From Sipunculus nudus (lineage: Eukaryota > Annelida > Sipuncula > Golfingiida > Sipunculidae), in the NCBI GenBank assembly GCA_026874595.1, contig CM049309.1:68368926-68432925 (forward strand): 64,000 nt of DNA. The letters run 5' to 3'. The notes under the pieces were generated by a model. It searched no databases, had not been told where the DNA came from, and was given only the letters and a program-made list of their open reading frames with translations. The position numbers and the translations under genes are program-made. Below, in pieces: positions 28,830-36,066 of this stretch (its first letter is position 1; each line of letters opens with the position of its first letter).

Positions 28830-31800
28830 ACAGTTTATTTAAATTACATCTCTTATGTAAATGTACACGATGTACACGATACTAGAGTCCTTTCCAATAC
28901 TCATTTACAACCAAATGTTCTTTTAGATTTTTCTCATAAGGGAATCATGATTTTTTAATGTCTCACTTGAATGACTTAATTATGTTCAAAATGAAGTTAG
29001 ACATAAAAGGGATAGGCAGCTCTTGATTATTGGTTCTGTTGTCATGGCAGCGTCTTTAATACGCACCGTCTTATTATGACGTCATAATTTTCTATAAGCC
29101 ATGTTAATTTCAATCCGTTGGGGATCGATGTTGCTGAGGTAAATTATTGCTTCTAAGAGTACATTTTAAATTGTTTACAGGAACAATAACATAAAGTAAT
29201 TTATTTTCATCGCAGTTTATTACGTATTTTCCTCTTTCTGGTATTGGGGCAAAAATATTTTCATAAACTGACAGATCAGTTCTGAAAACTAAGCTTCGAT
29301 AGGCATAGGCCTAACAAAATAGAATGAGCCAAAGCATTACCGGCACTATCACATGTTGCTGGCAACCCATGGCACTTAGCCCCAAGATTCAGATGAAAGA
29401 GAAGGTTGGTTTTTGTCATGAGGTTAATCATCTCATATAATGCATTCAGTCCTTCATCAGTTTTAGTTTGAAACTGTGTTATCACATTTAATTTTAAGAG
29501 AATAATCGCAAACTTTAAATGGACATCTACTGATGGAACAGAGTATAGATAGTGATGCATGCAGGCTGCTGTTTGGATAAGCAGTTATATGAAAGAGGTA
29601 TTGGAACTGGCTATAATGATACTTTCTGATTCATCAACCTGTGCCTTCAAACCTGATCTTGAAATAATTAAATAACAAATACCAAATGGAAGTAACTACT
29701 TTATATGACATTAAGATTCAAAATGGATCCCAAGTTTACATTACTTTTTATAGGCTGTTTTCCCTAATATGCGCTATATAAGATGTGTCCCTGAATGAGC
29801 TGTTTTGGCTGGTAGGCCTAATAGCCCTACTTTAGAGTATGTACGTGTTAACACGACCTCATCAATCCTGTAGCTCATATATACGTGGCTTTTTCTGCCT
29901 GACTGCCGTTTGTAAATTTGCATGGACTGTGTCTGAGATTTATAATTAATTTGTACGTTTTTAATATTGCGGAGAGTGTTTTTTTTTGGCCATGTGTAAA
30001 TTAAGACTTTCTTCAGGTTTCCCTTGCAAATAATATTTTCAAAATAAATTTGTAAAAATCCTTAAAAAACAAATTAACAATTATTGGTGGAACAGGGTAT
30101 ACAGTAATCCGTTTATCATGGATGTTGATGAGGTACTGTTGTATTTCTTTTACAGGTGAGGCAGAGAGCATAAATTATTATAGTTCATTTTATGCATGGT
30201 TGTCTATCGTACCTTATGAGTCAAACACACTTTATGCATGTTCCGGGACATGGTATCAGAAGTCAAATCTGAAGCATCGATTTTCTCTCCACTGTGTCCG
30301 GCTGGTGGACAGCCTTTCCGTAACTGAAAAGTTTTGTCAAATAAACACCAGTCTCGTCGCAGCGTGAGAGACATCAACTTTGCCATGGTGACATCACACA
30401 ACCCCTGATAGGTGGGCTGGTCTGATGATCGCTGAATTCATTAACAGTTAATTTTATCACTCATAGTAAGTGTATTTAGTCTGGAGTGTTTTTACAAAAA
30501 TAAGATTAGCATGTACCAGCTGACTTTTAATCATAGGTGGAATTTTCCTTGATAATATCAAATCTTATTTACCCTCCGCCCAGCCTGTTTAGGAATCTAT
30601 TGTAGCAAAGGTGAACGATTAAAAAAAGGTCCTAACAATTCAGTTTGTTGTATAGAAAATTGTGTCAATTCTAGGTAATACAAACGAGGACCCTGAAAGC
30701 CTTTTCATATCATATTATAATTAAAACGGATAGCTCTATTATCCGTAATGTGTGATTACTGGCCATATTCTGCCATAAAAAATGAATTTATCAGTTGTAT
30801 CAGACGAGTAAATGCACAATCTATTATATACGTTATTATATTATATATTATAAATTATATACGTCGTTATGGAAAATTTTGTGCAGTATAGACCGAAAAG
30901 TAAGTGCAATAAACGATTTGGATTTTTTATATTCATTTTCAGTTCATGTGAAATATTCAAAACATGATTATAAAAACGTCTATGTACTGTCTTATAATTC
31001 CGTTATAATAATTGCGCTATAAAAATAACGTTACTAAAGAATATAATTAAAAAAACATGGATCCAATATAAATATTAAAAAAAAAATTCCAGGAATATTA
31101 ACGGTTTGGAAATTATGTACTTTGACGGTAAATCACATATTATACAGCTTAAACACTGATCATTTGTTAAGGGCGAATTAAGCCTGCTTAGAATAAGGAA
31201 AGGGGATTTTGTACGACTGTGGCAGTTAGATCAACTGCATGGAGTGTAGGCACATATGTAAACATATGTATGTGTAATTCTCTTCTTACGAAAAGCCATT
31301 TATTTTTCTTCAGGACAGTTCCATGGTCTTTGTCTGTTACTGCCTATACGCTTGTAACGATACGGTATCACTGTTTATGGTAAGGGTTCATCCACGTTCA
31401 TGGTGTGTATTTATGTGCCTCAGTGTATTTGTTCACAACATAACTCATGCGATTTTCATGTGACGTAATTTTTTTGTACAAACGGAACAAGCATGTCGCA
31501 TGTCCAAATGCAGAGACTAAAGCATTTCTGGTACAATTATGTTAGTTATACTAAGGTTTGTATGAAACTTTCTCAAGCAAATAAATCCTACCTTAGCCTG
31601 CTTGTTGATCTCTGCTCCATTCTCCAAAAGTCTTTCAGCCAGAACAAGTCGACTCTCTTTGACCATCAGCATAAGGGGAGTGACACCTGTCTCCTGCAAT
31701 TATTCGTAAAATGTAATAAAGACTCATTTATTACAAAATAGTTGTAGATATAAAATGAATTAAAGTAAAAATAAAAATATATTGGAATAATACCCAGATT

Positions 31801-34657
31801 TACTTTTAGTCTGAGCGGGCTGCAGACATGGACATCATTCGCCGTAGAGCTTCGGCCTCTTCCTCCAAAATACCAAAATAAGAATGACTATAATAAAATA
31901 ATTTAATTTTTTTTTTACGATAAAATCACGGGCGTACCTGTGTAAGCACAAAAATTAAAACTAGGAAATAAGTTATTAACTTTTAAAAAAAACATTCAAT
32001 GTTAGAAATGTATAAACATTTATATTCGTCGATGCTAAAATGTCAGTAATGTTCTATCTGCAATGAGTAGATAAAGAAGATAACGAAATTTTGTTTCTCT
32101 AAGCAGACGTTATTTATTTTTGCCCCCTGAGGTCTCCTAGAAAGACGTTTTATTGTGAAACTGTTTGAAAATCACGTATAATAATGTGTTGAACTAGGTA
32201 TTTTAGTTTTATGTCGAATTAACATGTTGCACAATAAAAACTGCCCTAATTATCTGTGTAACACATTAGTTCAATATTTCAGTTTGTAAAACAAACATTG
32301 TTTAAATGAAAGTGTCACTCTATTTTCGTACATCAACCTTTGGAAATGCAGATTTTCATAATCATTATTAAAATTACTTTTGAGACGCAAATTAAATAAA
32401 TGAAGCAAGTGCAATGGGGTTAATTGAAGGAATATGTAACCACAACTTCCCATGCCCTTATCCATTACGCATCAAATCATACAGCAATAGTACGTGATAA
32501 GAAAACCTTTCAACACTGAAAACTTACTGGATCTGCATAGTTGACAGCAGGTCCGCCTTTGGCGACATTCTTCAAAGCGTGCTCTGTAGCTATCCATTCC
32601 CCTCTGTGGGTTAGCTGGTATAGCCGACTTGGATCTGTTGGATTTATCTTCGGAGTTTCCTTGGTTTCAGACGTAGAATCCGTAGATCTGTCTGTACTGC
32701 CGCCGTTAGATTTCTCCGTCCTTTGACTGCTAGTGTCTGGCTTTTTCTGTCTGTTTGCTGGTTTTCTGTCTCCTGCATCTCTTGAGCTTGCGTTGCTGGC
32801 CAAATCTCTCTGAGTCTTCCCACTCACCGAGGAATTGTCTTTACCATCCTTGCCACCGACACTGCCACTATCATTCTTCCCAGCATGTTGTTTATTATTC
32901 CACTGTTTGCTCACAGGTCCTCCCTTAAGTCCAGTTTGATTACTTTTAGAGCTTTCTTGGGATTTCTGGCTGGAGGCTTGAGACTTATTTTCAGAACTAA
33001 CACTGCTTTTATCAGACCCACCATCTTTATTGTTATTGCTTGTTTTGGTTTCCTTTTGTGACAGTGCACCTCCCTTTAATCCACCTGGAACACTTTTAAA
33101 CCTCTCCTCAGATTTGTGACTGCCGGTAGATGATTTGCTATCAGAAATATCTTGATCGGAATTACTCTTATATGAGGTACTCCTATCAGAATTACTCTTG
33201 TCTGAGGTACTCCTATCAGAACTGCTCTCAGAGTCACTCTTTTGAGAACTACTCTTATCAGAGGTAGCCTTATCAGCATCACTCTTCTGGGAACTACTCT
33301 TATCAGAGGTAGCCTTATCAGTGTCACTCATATCAGCATCACTCTTCTGGGAACTACTCTTATCAGAGGTGGTCTTATCAGAATCACTCTTATCAGCATC
33401 ACTCTTATGAGAACTACTCTTATCAGAGGTAGTCTTATCAGAATCACTCTTATCAGCATCACTCTTATGAGAACTACTCTTATCAGAGGTAGTCTTATCA
33501 GAATCACTCTGATCAGAGGGTCGCTTATCAAAGCTGTTATTATCAGAGATATCTCTATCAGAATCCCTATGTTTTTCATCTGAAACGTTTTCCGTTGGTA
33601 ACACATTTTTCTCACTTTGTCGTACATCATCAGTTGGTTCAGCTTTTCTTGAGACTTCTTCGGGTTTCGAACTTAATTCATTCGTAACCTGATCTTTACC
33701 TTTCATCTCCTGTTCCTTCAGCCCTTGTGCGTTTTTTTCTAATCTCGAATTACTCTTTAGTGAGTTATCGGAAGTACCAGCAATTGGAGGAAAGGTACTT
33801 CCATTCTTACTTTTAGTGCTTTGTGACTTTTCTTGTCTTCTTGCTTGGTTATTGCTTTCAGAATTTTTATTCTTTCCATTTGTTTTTTTATTAGAGCCCG
33901 AACTGGCATGATTTCTCGGTTTGATTTCATAACTTCCACCACTATCAGACTTGTTTTTGTCTTCTCTTGATTTTTGCGCTTTGTATATTTTTGAGTACTG
34001 CGCAAGGTCTGGTTTTCCATTGTGTAAGTGAGAATCTTTCCCTTTAATAGGTAAAACTCCATTATTTGCGGGTATCTTCCCACTTTGTTCTTGTTTAGAA
34101 TGTGTCATTTTAAAGTCCGGAGCAGGTTTTGTATACGTTGGCCTTCCCACATTTGCGCCGTTTTCCTGTCCATTCGACTGGCGTACAACATGGCCGGGTA
34201 CCCGTTTTGGTTCGTTACGCGGCATTGAGTTCTGATTAGAATGTATAGGTGGCAGTTTTTCCACACTTCCTTTGTTCTCTTGACTTTTTGTCTGGGATCC
34301 ATTGATTCCGGGGCCCCTCTTTAACTCTCTGTCAGGCATTGGTTCTTTTGAAACACCCTGCCCTTCAAACTGCTTTTTCGGAGGGCTACCTTGTGAAGAA
34401 AGTTTTGCTTCCTGGTTCAAAGGCACATTGTCATCTTTTACTACATTTGGATTATGCAGAGAAGTTTCCTGCGTGCTGGAGGTCACAACTTTATCAGGAG
34501 TTAGACTCGTGTGAGCTCTGGCGAGCGCTGAATTACCTGTGTGCGGTTGTCCCGACAATACTGGCAGCGTAATAGCCTCCGGGTTTCGAGTGGTCCCTGG
34601 AGCAGGCCCGATCAGCCCGGAACCCGATACGTCACGCGGAGTCTCGGACTCTGACAT
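220..34657 (-). CDS. TRPN1: TRPN / NompC-like mechanosensory ion channel, 5' part (18 exons; 3' part beyond the window)
   Basis: This spliced gene encodes the N-terminal half of a TRPN channel, a plasma-membrane cation channel gated by force through its long ankyrin spring, which couples to microtubules in Drosophila. Eighteen exons with AG acceptors and GT donors, all in phase 0, join into 1,376 uninterrupted residues: 1-710 non-ankyrin, 711-1376 nineteen ankyrin repeats. Repeat order and irregularities (a 38-residue repeat 3, ten-residue insertions in repeats 13 and 14, a 39-residue repeat 15, two-repeat exons for 7+8 and 17+18) follow Drosophila NompC as I know it, which separates it from ordinary ankyrin proteins and from TRPA1. 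Repeats 20-29, linker, six membrane helices and TRP domain are not in the window. The start is the first ATG after an in-frame stop at 34709-34711. Upstream untranslated exons cannot be excluded. Introns range from about 0.4 to 8.1 kb. Identity is very likely; the lineage-specific N-terminus is unusual. Confidence 0.95.
319..1027 (-). other. Intron 17
   Basis: AT-rich; apart from the truncated exon copy at 391-421, I see no recognisable element. Confidence 0.85.
391..421 (-). pseudogene. Truncated duplicate of the start of TRPN exon 18
   Basis: About 31 bp in intron 17 read [11 protein letters not shown] on the minus strand, nearly the same as the [11 protein letters not shown] start of exon 18, and are preceded by an AG acceptor (TTTTAAG). 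About 26 of the first 30 bases agree with exon 18. Similarity stops after about ten codons, and the frame reaches TAA soon after. It begins 103 bp upstream of the exon 18 start. It cannot encode a full repeat. Confidence 0.7.
1028..1228 (-). CDS. TRPN1: TRPN exon 17: ankyrin repeats 17 and 18
   Basis: Residues 1277-1343 (67 codons). Acceptor TTTCAG, donor GTAAGA. Second two-repeat exon: [20 protein letters not shown], then [17 protein letters not shown] and a [10 protein letters not shown] end. The loops [12 protein letters not shown] and ASIDALTL match NompC closely. Confidence 0.96.
1229..2393 (-). other. Intron 16
   Basis: Contains a dispersed repeat segment around 1257-1345 that shares a 17-base string (1326-1342) with 31431-31447 in intron 2. 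Otherwise nothing recognised. Confidence 0.8.
2394..2492 (-). CDS. TRPN1: TRPN exon 16: ankyrin repeat 16
   Basis: Residues 1244-1276 (33 codons). Acceptor TTCTAG, donor GTAAGT. Contains [18 protein letters not shown] and ends [10 protein letters not shown]; the HARVDVFD loop is identical to NompC as I know it. Confidence 0.95.
2906..3022 (-). CDS. TRPN1: TRPN exon 15: ankyrin repeat 15
   Basis: Residues 1205-1243 (39 codons). Acceptor TGGCAG, donor GTAGGA. Contains [19 protein letters not shown]; the MHY/FHY box in place of TPLH and the AGNxDxLxEM helix are shared with NompC repeat 15. Confidence 0.94.
3713..3841 (-). CDS. TRPN1: TRPN exon 14: ankyrin repeat 14 with insertion
   Basis: Residues 1162-1204 (43 codons). 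Acceptor TTTCAG, donor GTAGGT. Contains [15 protein letters not shown], an acidic FEDTD insertion and NIQTKL at the end; NompC repeat 14 has a similar polar insertion between its helices and a LQTK end. Confidence 0.93.
3888..4432. mobile_element. 545-bp foldback / MITE-like element with long inverted repeats
   Basis: The left end (3888 to about 3970) and the reverse complement of the right end (about 4350-4432) match over roughly 85 bp, with small differences. Both begin GCCCGATTTAATCGGACT and both contain AGTCCGATAGCCAT and GAGTTTCTACA. A TA dinucleotide flanks each side (3886-3887 and 4433-4434), the target duplication expected of Tc1/mariner-type non-autonomous elements. No transposase is encoded. 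It lies in intron 13 of TRPN. Confidence 0.85.
4905..5300. repeat. Degenerate AT-rich minisatellite
   Basis: A phrase of the type TATGGACAAAATATATAAG followed by a GTCACA or GTGCGAT segment recurs about every 35-60 bases (for example near 5090, 5145, 5190, 5228 and 5265). The open frame on the minus strand through it is low complexity. Confidence 0.75.
5411..5539 (-). CDS. TRPN1: TRPN exon 13: ankyrin repeat 13 with 10-residue insertion
   Basis: Residues 1119-1161 (43 codons). Acceptor TTTTAG, donor GTGAGT. Contains [17 protein letters not shown], then an extended [15 protein letters not shown] segment. The corresponding NompC repeat is also about ten residues longer than canonical, so the length is a family feature. 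Confidence 0.93.
6010..6108 (-). CDS. TRPN1: TRPN exon 12: ankyrin repeat 12
   Basis: Residues 1086-1118 (33 codons). Acceptor ATTCAG, donor GTATTC. Contains [17 protein letters not shown] and ends ATWQSK. The preceding 2.5-kb intron contains the Penelope-like fragment. Confidence 0.93.
6552..6605. repeat. (TA)n microsatellite
   Basis: About 27 uninterrupted TA units immediately before the Penelope-like fragment. Confidence 0.97.
6606..7290 (+). pseudogene. Penelope-like retroelement fragment (C-terminal GIY-YIG endonuclease), broken
   Basis: The first frame reads [14 protein letters not shown], then [11 protein letters not shown], a Cys cluster [25 protein letters not shown], a TAA at 6944-6946, and [17 protein letters not shown]. 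This is the Cys-rich linker and GIY-YIG core of Penelope-like elements. A shift in the A-run near 7019-7027 moves the frame to [24 protein letters not shown] and, after another break, [19 protein letters not shown], ending at a TAG at 7286-7288. The endonuclease nicks DNA for insertion in intact members. The reverse transcriptase part is missing, so the copy is 5'-truncated and dead. It is opposite in orientation to TRPN, in intron 11. Confidence 0.85.
7523..7587. repeat. (TA)n microsatellite, interrupted
   Basis: Two TA runs (7523-7563 and 7571-7587) separated by TGTCCG, downstream of the Penelope-like fragment. Confidence 0.95.
7588..8633 (-). other. Remainder of intron 11
   Basis: No gene, tRNA or clear repeat recognised. 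Confidence 0.7.
8634..8735 (-). CDS. TRPN1: TRPN exon 11: ankyrin repeat 11
   Basis: Residues 1052-1085 (34 codons). Acceptor CTGCAG, donor GTGCAG (a weak donor). Contains [16 protein letters not shown] and KSGANINAV; the [13 protein letters not shown] string is identical to the Drosophila repeat as I know it. Confidence 0.95.
9160..9261 (-). CDS. TRPN1: TRPN exon 10: ankyrin repeat 10
   Basis: Residues 1018-1051 (34 codons). Acceptor TTTTAG, donor GTACGT. Contains [20 protein letters not shown] and ends FKGGK; NompC has [20 protein letters not shown] and a GGK end at this place. Confidence 0.95.
9696..9794 (-). CDS. TRPN1: TRPN exon 9: ankyrin repeat 9
   Basis: Residues 985-1017 (33 codons). 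Acceptor TTGTAG, donor GTATGG. Contains [15 protein letters not shown] and ends GATVDAKTK; the LHSAA box aligns with the IHTAA box of the corresponding NompC repeat. Confidence 0.94.
10260..10460 (-). CDS. TRPN1: TRPN exon 8: ankyrin repeats 7 and 8
   Basis: Residues 918-984 (67 codons). Acceptor ATTCAG, donor GTAAAC. This is one of two exons with two repeats: [19 protein letters not shown], then [19 protein letters not shown] and a [11 protein letters not shown] ending. The RTKDGSTL linker and MPNK end are almost unchanged from NompC repeats 7-8, which makes this the strongest single family match in the gene. Confidence 0.97.
10601..10702. mobile_element. Tiny inverted-repeat element in intron 7
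   Basis: AAGTGGGTCTATAGG at 10601-10615 is inverted at 10688-10702 with one mismatch. The 102-bp interval has no coding content. It could be a very small MITE; target duplications are not clear. Confidence 0.5.
11368..11469 (-). CDS. TRPN1: TRPN exon 7: ankyrin repeat 6
   Basis: Residues 884-917 (34 codons). Acceptor TTACAG, donor GTAAGT. Contains [18 protein letters not shown] and ends with a VYDN turn, closely matching the GQTPLHIAAAEGDE repeat of NompC. Confidence 0.95.
11983..12081 (-). CDS. TRPN1: TRPN exon 6: ankyrin repeat 5
   Basis: Residues 851-883 (33 codons). Acceptor TTTCAG after a T-rich tract, donor GTATGT. Contains [17 protein letters not shown] and ends DVDAQN; the RRKD/RRRD element is shared with NompC repeat 5. 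Confidence 0.94.
12717..12821 (-). CDS. TRPN1: TRPN exon 5: ankyrin repeat 4
   Basis: Residues 816-850 (35 codons). Acceptor TTTCAG, donor GTAAGT. Contains [19 protein letters not shown], a repeat that lacks the usual TPLH box. NompC repeat 4 has the same IPxxLAxExGN pattern and the CRELL helix, so the departure from consensus is conserved rather than decay. Confidence 0.94.
13914..14351. repeat. 216-bp tandem duplication
   Basis: Two head-to-tail copies, starting at about 13914 and 14130, share TTGGATTCATATTAGCAAAC and the following sequence up to a TCATATTTATT end, with a small insertion (TAAA) and few substitutions. It lies in intron 4, outside any coding sequence. Confidence 0.9.
17206..17217 (+). 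other. Reverse transcriptase YADD catalytic motif of the intronic LINE
   Basis: TATGCTGATGAC encodes YADD, the metal-binding catalytic motif of reverse transcriptases, inside the longest intact piece of the LINE (about 16972-17373). Confidence 0.92.
17573..18422. mobile_element. Hairpin-ended non-autonomous insertion inside the LINE
   Basis: LINE coding similarity stops near 17570 and resumes near 18435. The inserted segment begins with a 7-bp-stem hairpin (GTAGTCG/CGACTAC, 17573-17591) and a GTATCCGCC at 17594. It ends with a 13-bp-stem hairpin (18393-18422) whose outer arm GGCGGATAC is the reverse complement of that GTATCCGCC. The interior has two about 270-bp direct repeats, each with CAGACAAACAGACGGACGC (about 17810 and 18087) and CGGTCAAACGGTTCCCGAGA (about 17918 and 18186). 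No protein is encoded. The exact ends and target duplication are uncertain. Confidence 0.7.
19914..19962. repeat. (TA)n at the LINE 3' end
   Basis: A run of about 24 TA units directly after the LINE's GTGAATAAAA; may be the retroelement's own simple-repeat tail. Confidence 0.9.
20093..20206 (-). CDS. TRPN1: TRPN exon 4: ankyrin repeat 3 (38 residues)
   Basis: Residues 778-815. Acceptor TTCCAG, donor GTAAGG. The repeat is five residues longer than canonical and contains [14 protein letters not shown] and KAAGKDLRL; the second string is the diagnostic part, since NompC repeat 3 has a closely similar AAGKD segment and is similarly long. Confidence 0.93.
20207..23402 (-). other. Intron 3
   Basis: 3.2 kb. 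Apart from a possible tRNA-derived fragment at 21205-21262, no gene or clear element was recognised. GC-richer patches near 22860-23000 look like dispersed repeat but could not be classified. Confidence 0.7.
21205..21262 (-). mobile_element. Possible tRNA-derived SINE fragment
   Basis: On the minus strand, CCGGTTCGAGTGCC resembles the Pol III B box (one mismatch to GGTTCRANNCC) with tRNA-like sequence 5' of it, but a good A box and a cloverleaf are not seen. Probably the relic of a SINE head or tRNA pseudogene. Confidence 0.35.
23403..23501 (-). CDS. TRPN1: TRPN exon 3: ankyrin repeat 2
   Basis: Residues 745-777 (33 codons). Acceptor TTTCAG, donor GTGAGT. Contains [16 protein letters not shown] and ends DASIRGG, matching the Gly-Gly end of NompC repeat 2. 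The preceding 8.1-kb intron is the longest in the resolved part of the gene. Confidence 0.94.
26744..26830. repeat. (TA)n microsatellite
   Basis: About 87 bp of TA units with one AAA interruption near 26768; the longest such array within the gene. Confidence 0.97.
28796..28825. repeat. (TA)n microsatellite
   Basis: About 15 TA units; accounts for the IYIYIY run in an overlapping plus-strand reading frame. Confidence 0.95.
31592..31693 (-). CDS. TRPN1: TRPN exon 2: ankyrin repeat 1
   Basis: Residues 711-744 (34 codons). Acceptor TTGCAG, donor GTAGGA, both phase 0. The repeat begins ETGVTPLML and ends [10 protein letters not shown], corresponding to NompC repeat 1, which also has a TPLM rather than TPLH motif. 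It follows the pre-ankyrin helix across an 834-bp intron. Confidence 0.93.
32528..34657 (-). CDS. TRPN1: TRPN exon 1: long disordered N-terminal region plus pre-ankyrin segment
   Basis: This single exon encodes residues 1-710 (2,130 bp, phase 0 end, donor GTAAGT). The open frame extends eight codons further upstream only through a TTG, and no ATG lies between it and the in-frame stop at 34709-34711, so the protein most likely begins [10 protein letters not shown] at 34657. Residues 1 to about 675 are rich in Ser, Asp, Lys, Asn, Gln and Gly, with no domain, signal peptide or membrane segment visible. Residues about 380-497 form an SDK-type tandem repeat. The last 32 residues ([17 protein letters not shown] lies within them) resemble the short helix that precedes ankyrin repeat 1 in NompC. 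Many Ser-Asp pairs suggest casein-kinase-type phosphorylation (inference). Drosophila NompC has only about 125 residues before its repeats, so this end is greatly extended. Confidence 0.9.
33175..33510 (-). repeat. 60-bp coding minisatellite in TRPN exon 1
   Basis: A 60-bp unit repeats in frame and encodes a 20-residue motif built from SDK triplets (for example [20 protein letters not shown]). Three consecutive 60-bp blocks (33361-33420, 33421-33480 and the start of 33481-33540) are nearly identical; blocks at 33241-33360 are more diverged, and toward the lower coordinates the pattern degrades into SDRSTSDKS-like remnants. Because 60 is divisible by three, copy-number change keeps the reading frame. 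Other reading frames through the array are also open, which explains overlapping spurious ORFs on both strands. Confidence 0.92.
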
Positions 34658-35591
34658 GATGCTGAACTTGACAGTTGTCAATAATTCCTTCTGAATACCA
34701 TGCTTGAATTATTTATCTGGCGGCTATGGGGTTCCGATCTGTGCTTACATAATAACCTCTAAAGTGCAGCCATATGTCAATCTGGGTGTTGACATACCTC
34801 ACCTCTTTGAATGCAGGAGCACAATCTATCAACGAGAGAAAAATAATTCCTTTAAGATATTCTTGTTTGATTACTTTTTCTTCAGCTTATAAGCATGTCC
34901 TTATGGGGAAACATTAAAGTAAACTTGAAAAGGTTATAAATATTATGACTTTATGTCTCCATCTCTTATTCAGGTGAAAACACAGGGATTTAAAACATCA
35001 GTATTAACGTCAATGTTGTCTGCACTTTTATTATGTGAACCAAAATGTTTAGCTACAAAAAACCGACAAGCGTGGGGATTTGAGTTGGTTTCCGCGGTAC
35101 TCTATGGTTCAGCAAATAACCAAGTCAGTTTCTGATTGTTTATTAATGCTCACACCGAGAGCATCCATTCAGTTTTACGGGCTGTATCTTTTGTGTTTTG
35201 ACGGCAGCAATGGCTTTTTGTTACCGCCTCCAGTACTGTCAATAGATAAAAAAAAAACAAATGGAGAAACGAACAGAGCGAGTATCGGGGGACATTCAAT
35301 ACGAAAACCCTGATTACATCGACTCTTTCCTGTACAACTATAACAGGTGCTTCCTAATCAGGAACAAACTTAAACAAAGGCTTTGTAAGTGTTTTAATGC
35401 GATCAGATAGGACGTTAAATGTCACCTTGTTAATAATGTCAACCACTGCCAGTCAGATCAATACCACACGGCGGGTCTACATTAATTCTGTATGGAAATA
35501 TCCTACCAATGATGACGGAGGGGGCCTTGTTAAATATCACCTGGCTATCAGGGGCAAAAAGGTGTATGATATGCAAATGTCAGCCGCAAAT

Positions 35592-35594
<3 letters not shown>

Positions 35595-35658
<64 letters not shown>
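35595..35658. repeat. (TA)n microsatellite
   Basis: About 60 bp of TA units about 0.9 kb upstream of the TRPN start. Confidence 0.97.
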
Positions 35659-35779
35659 GAACCTCTCTAAAAGACCCCTATCCTATACGACAACTTGTCA
35701 ATTAAGACAACCCTTGGGTGAACCTACAGTATTCACTCAAGAATTACGGGTGATCTTATAACACAGGGTTCACGGTGAG

Positions 35780-35850
<71 letters not shown>
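35780..35850. repeat. (TA)n microsatellite
   Basis: About 70 bp of TA units with one GTA interruption near 35801. Confidence 0.97.
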
Positions 35851-35851
<1 letters not shown>

Positions 35852-36023
35852 GCTGCACATCTGGTTGCTCATGATGAGGCACCACGATGGCGTCACATCT
35901 TTGACGTCATATGCTAGTTCCTACAATAGTGTGCAAATAAAAGTATTTTAGGAAAATCAGCAGCGTATCCGACACGAAACGAGATCATTGTATATATACA
36001 TGTACTAACATACATAATAAATA

Positions 36024-36066
36024 AATATATATATATATATAAATATATATATATATCTATATATAT
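36024..36066. repeat. (TA)n microsatellite, interrupted
   Basis: Short TA runs broken by AAA and C, third array of this cluster. Confidence 0.93.

Larger units (their letters stand above)
23502..31591 (-). other. Intron 2 (8.1 kb)
   Basis: Contains (TA)n arrays at 26744-26830 and 28796-28825, A-runs near 25560-25605, and a dispersed-repeat segment near 31388-31450. No transposon protein or host exon was recognised. Confidence 0.7.

Noticed and set aside
29276-29560. 94-codon minus-strand frame in intron 2
   Set aside because: No family recognised, no fit with the ankyrin series, and the conserved repeat 1 and repeat 2 are already adjacent across this intron.
33076-33630. Frames of 83-113 codons on both strands over TRPN exon 1
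   Set aside because: They are shadows of the 60-bp repeat, whose length is divisible by three.
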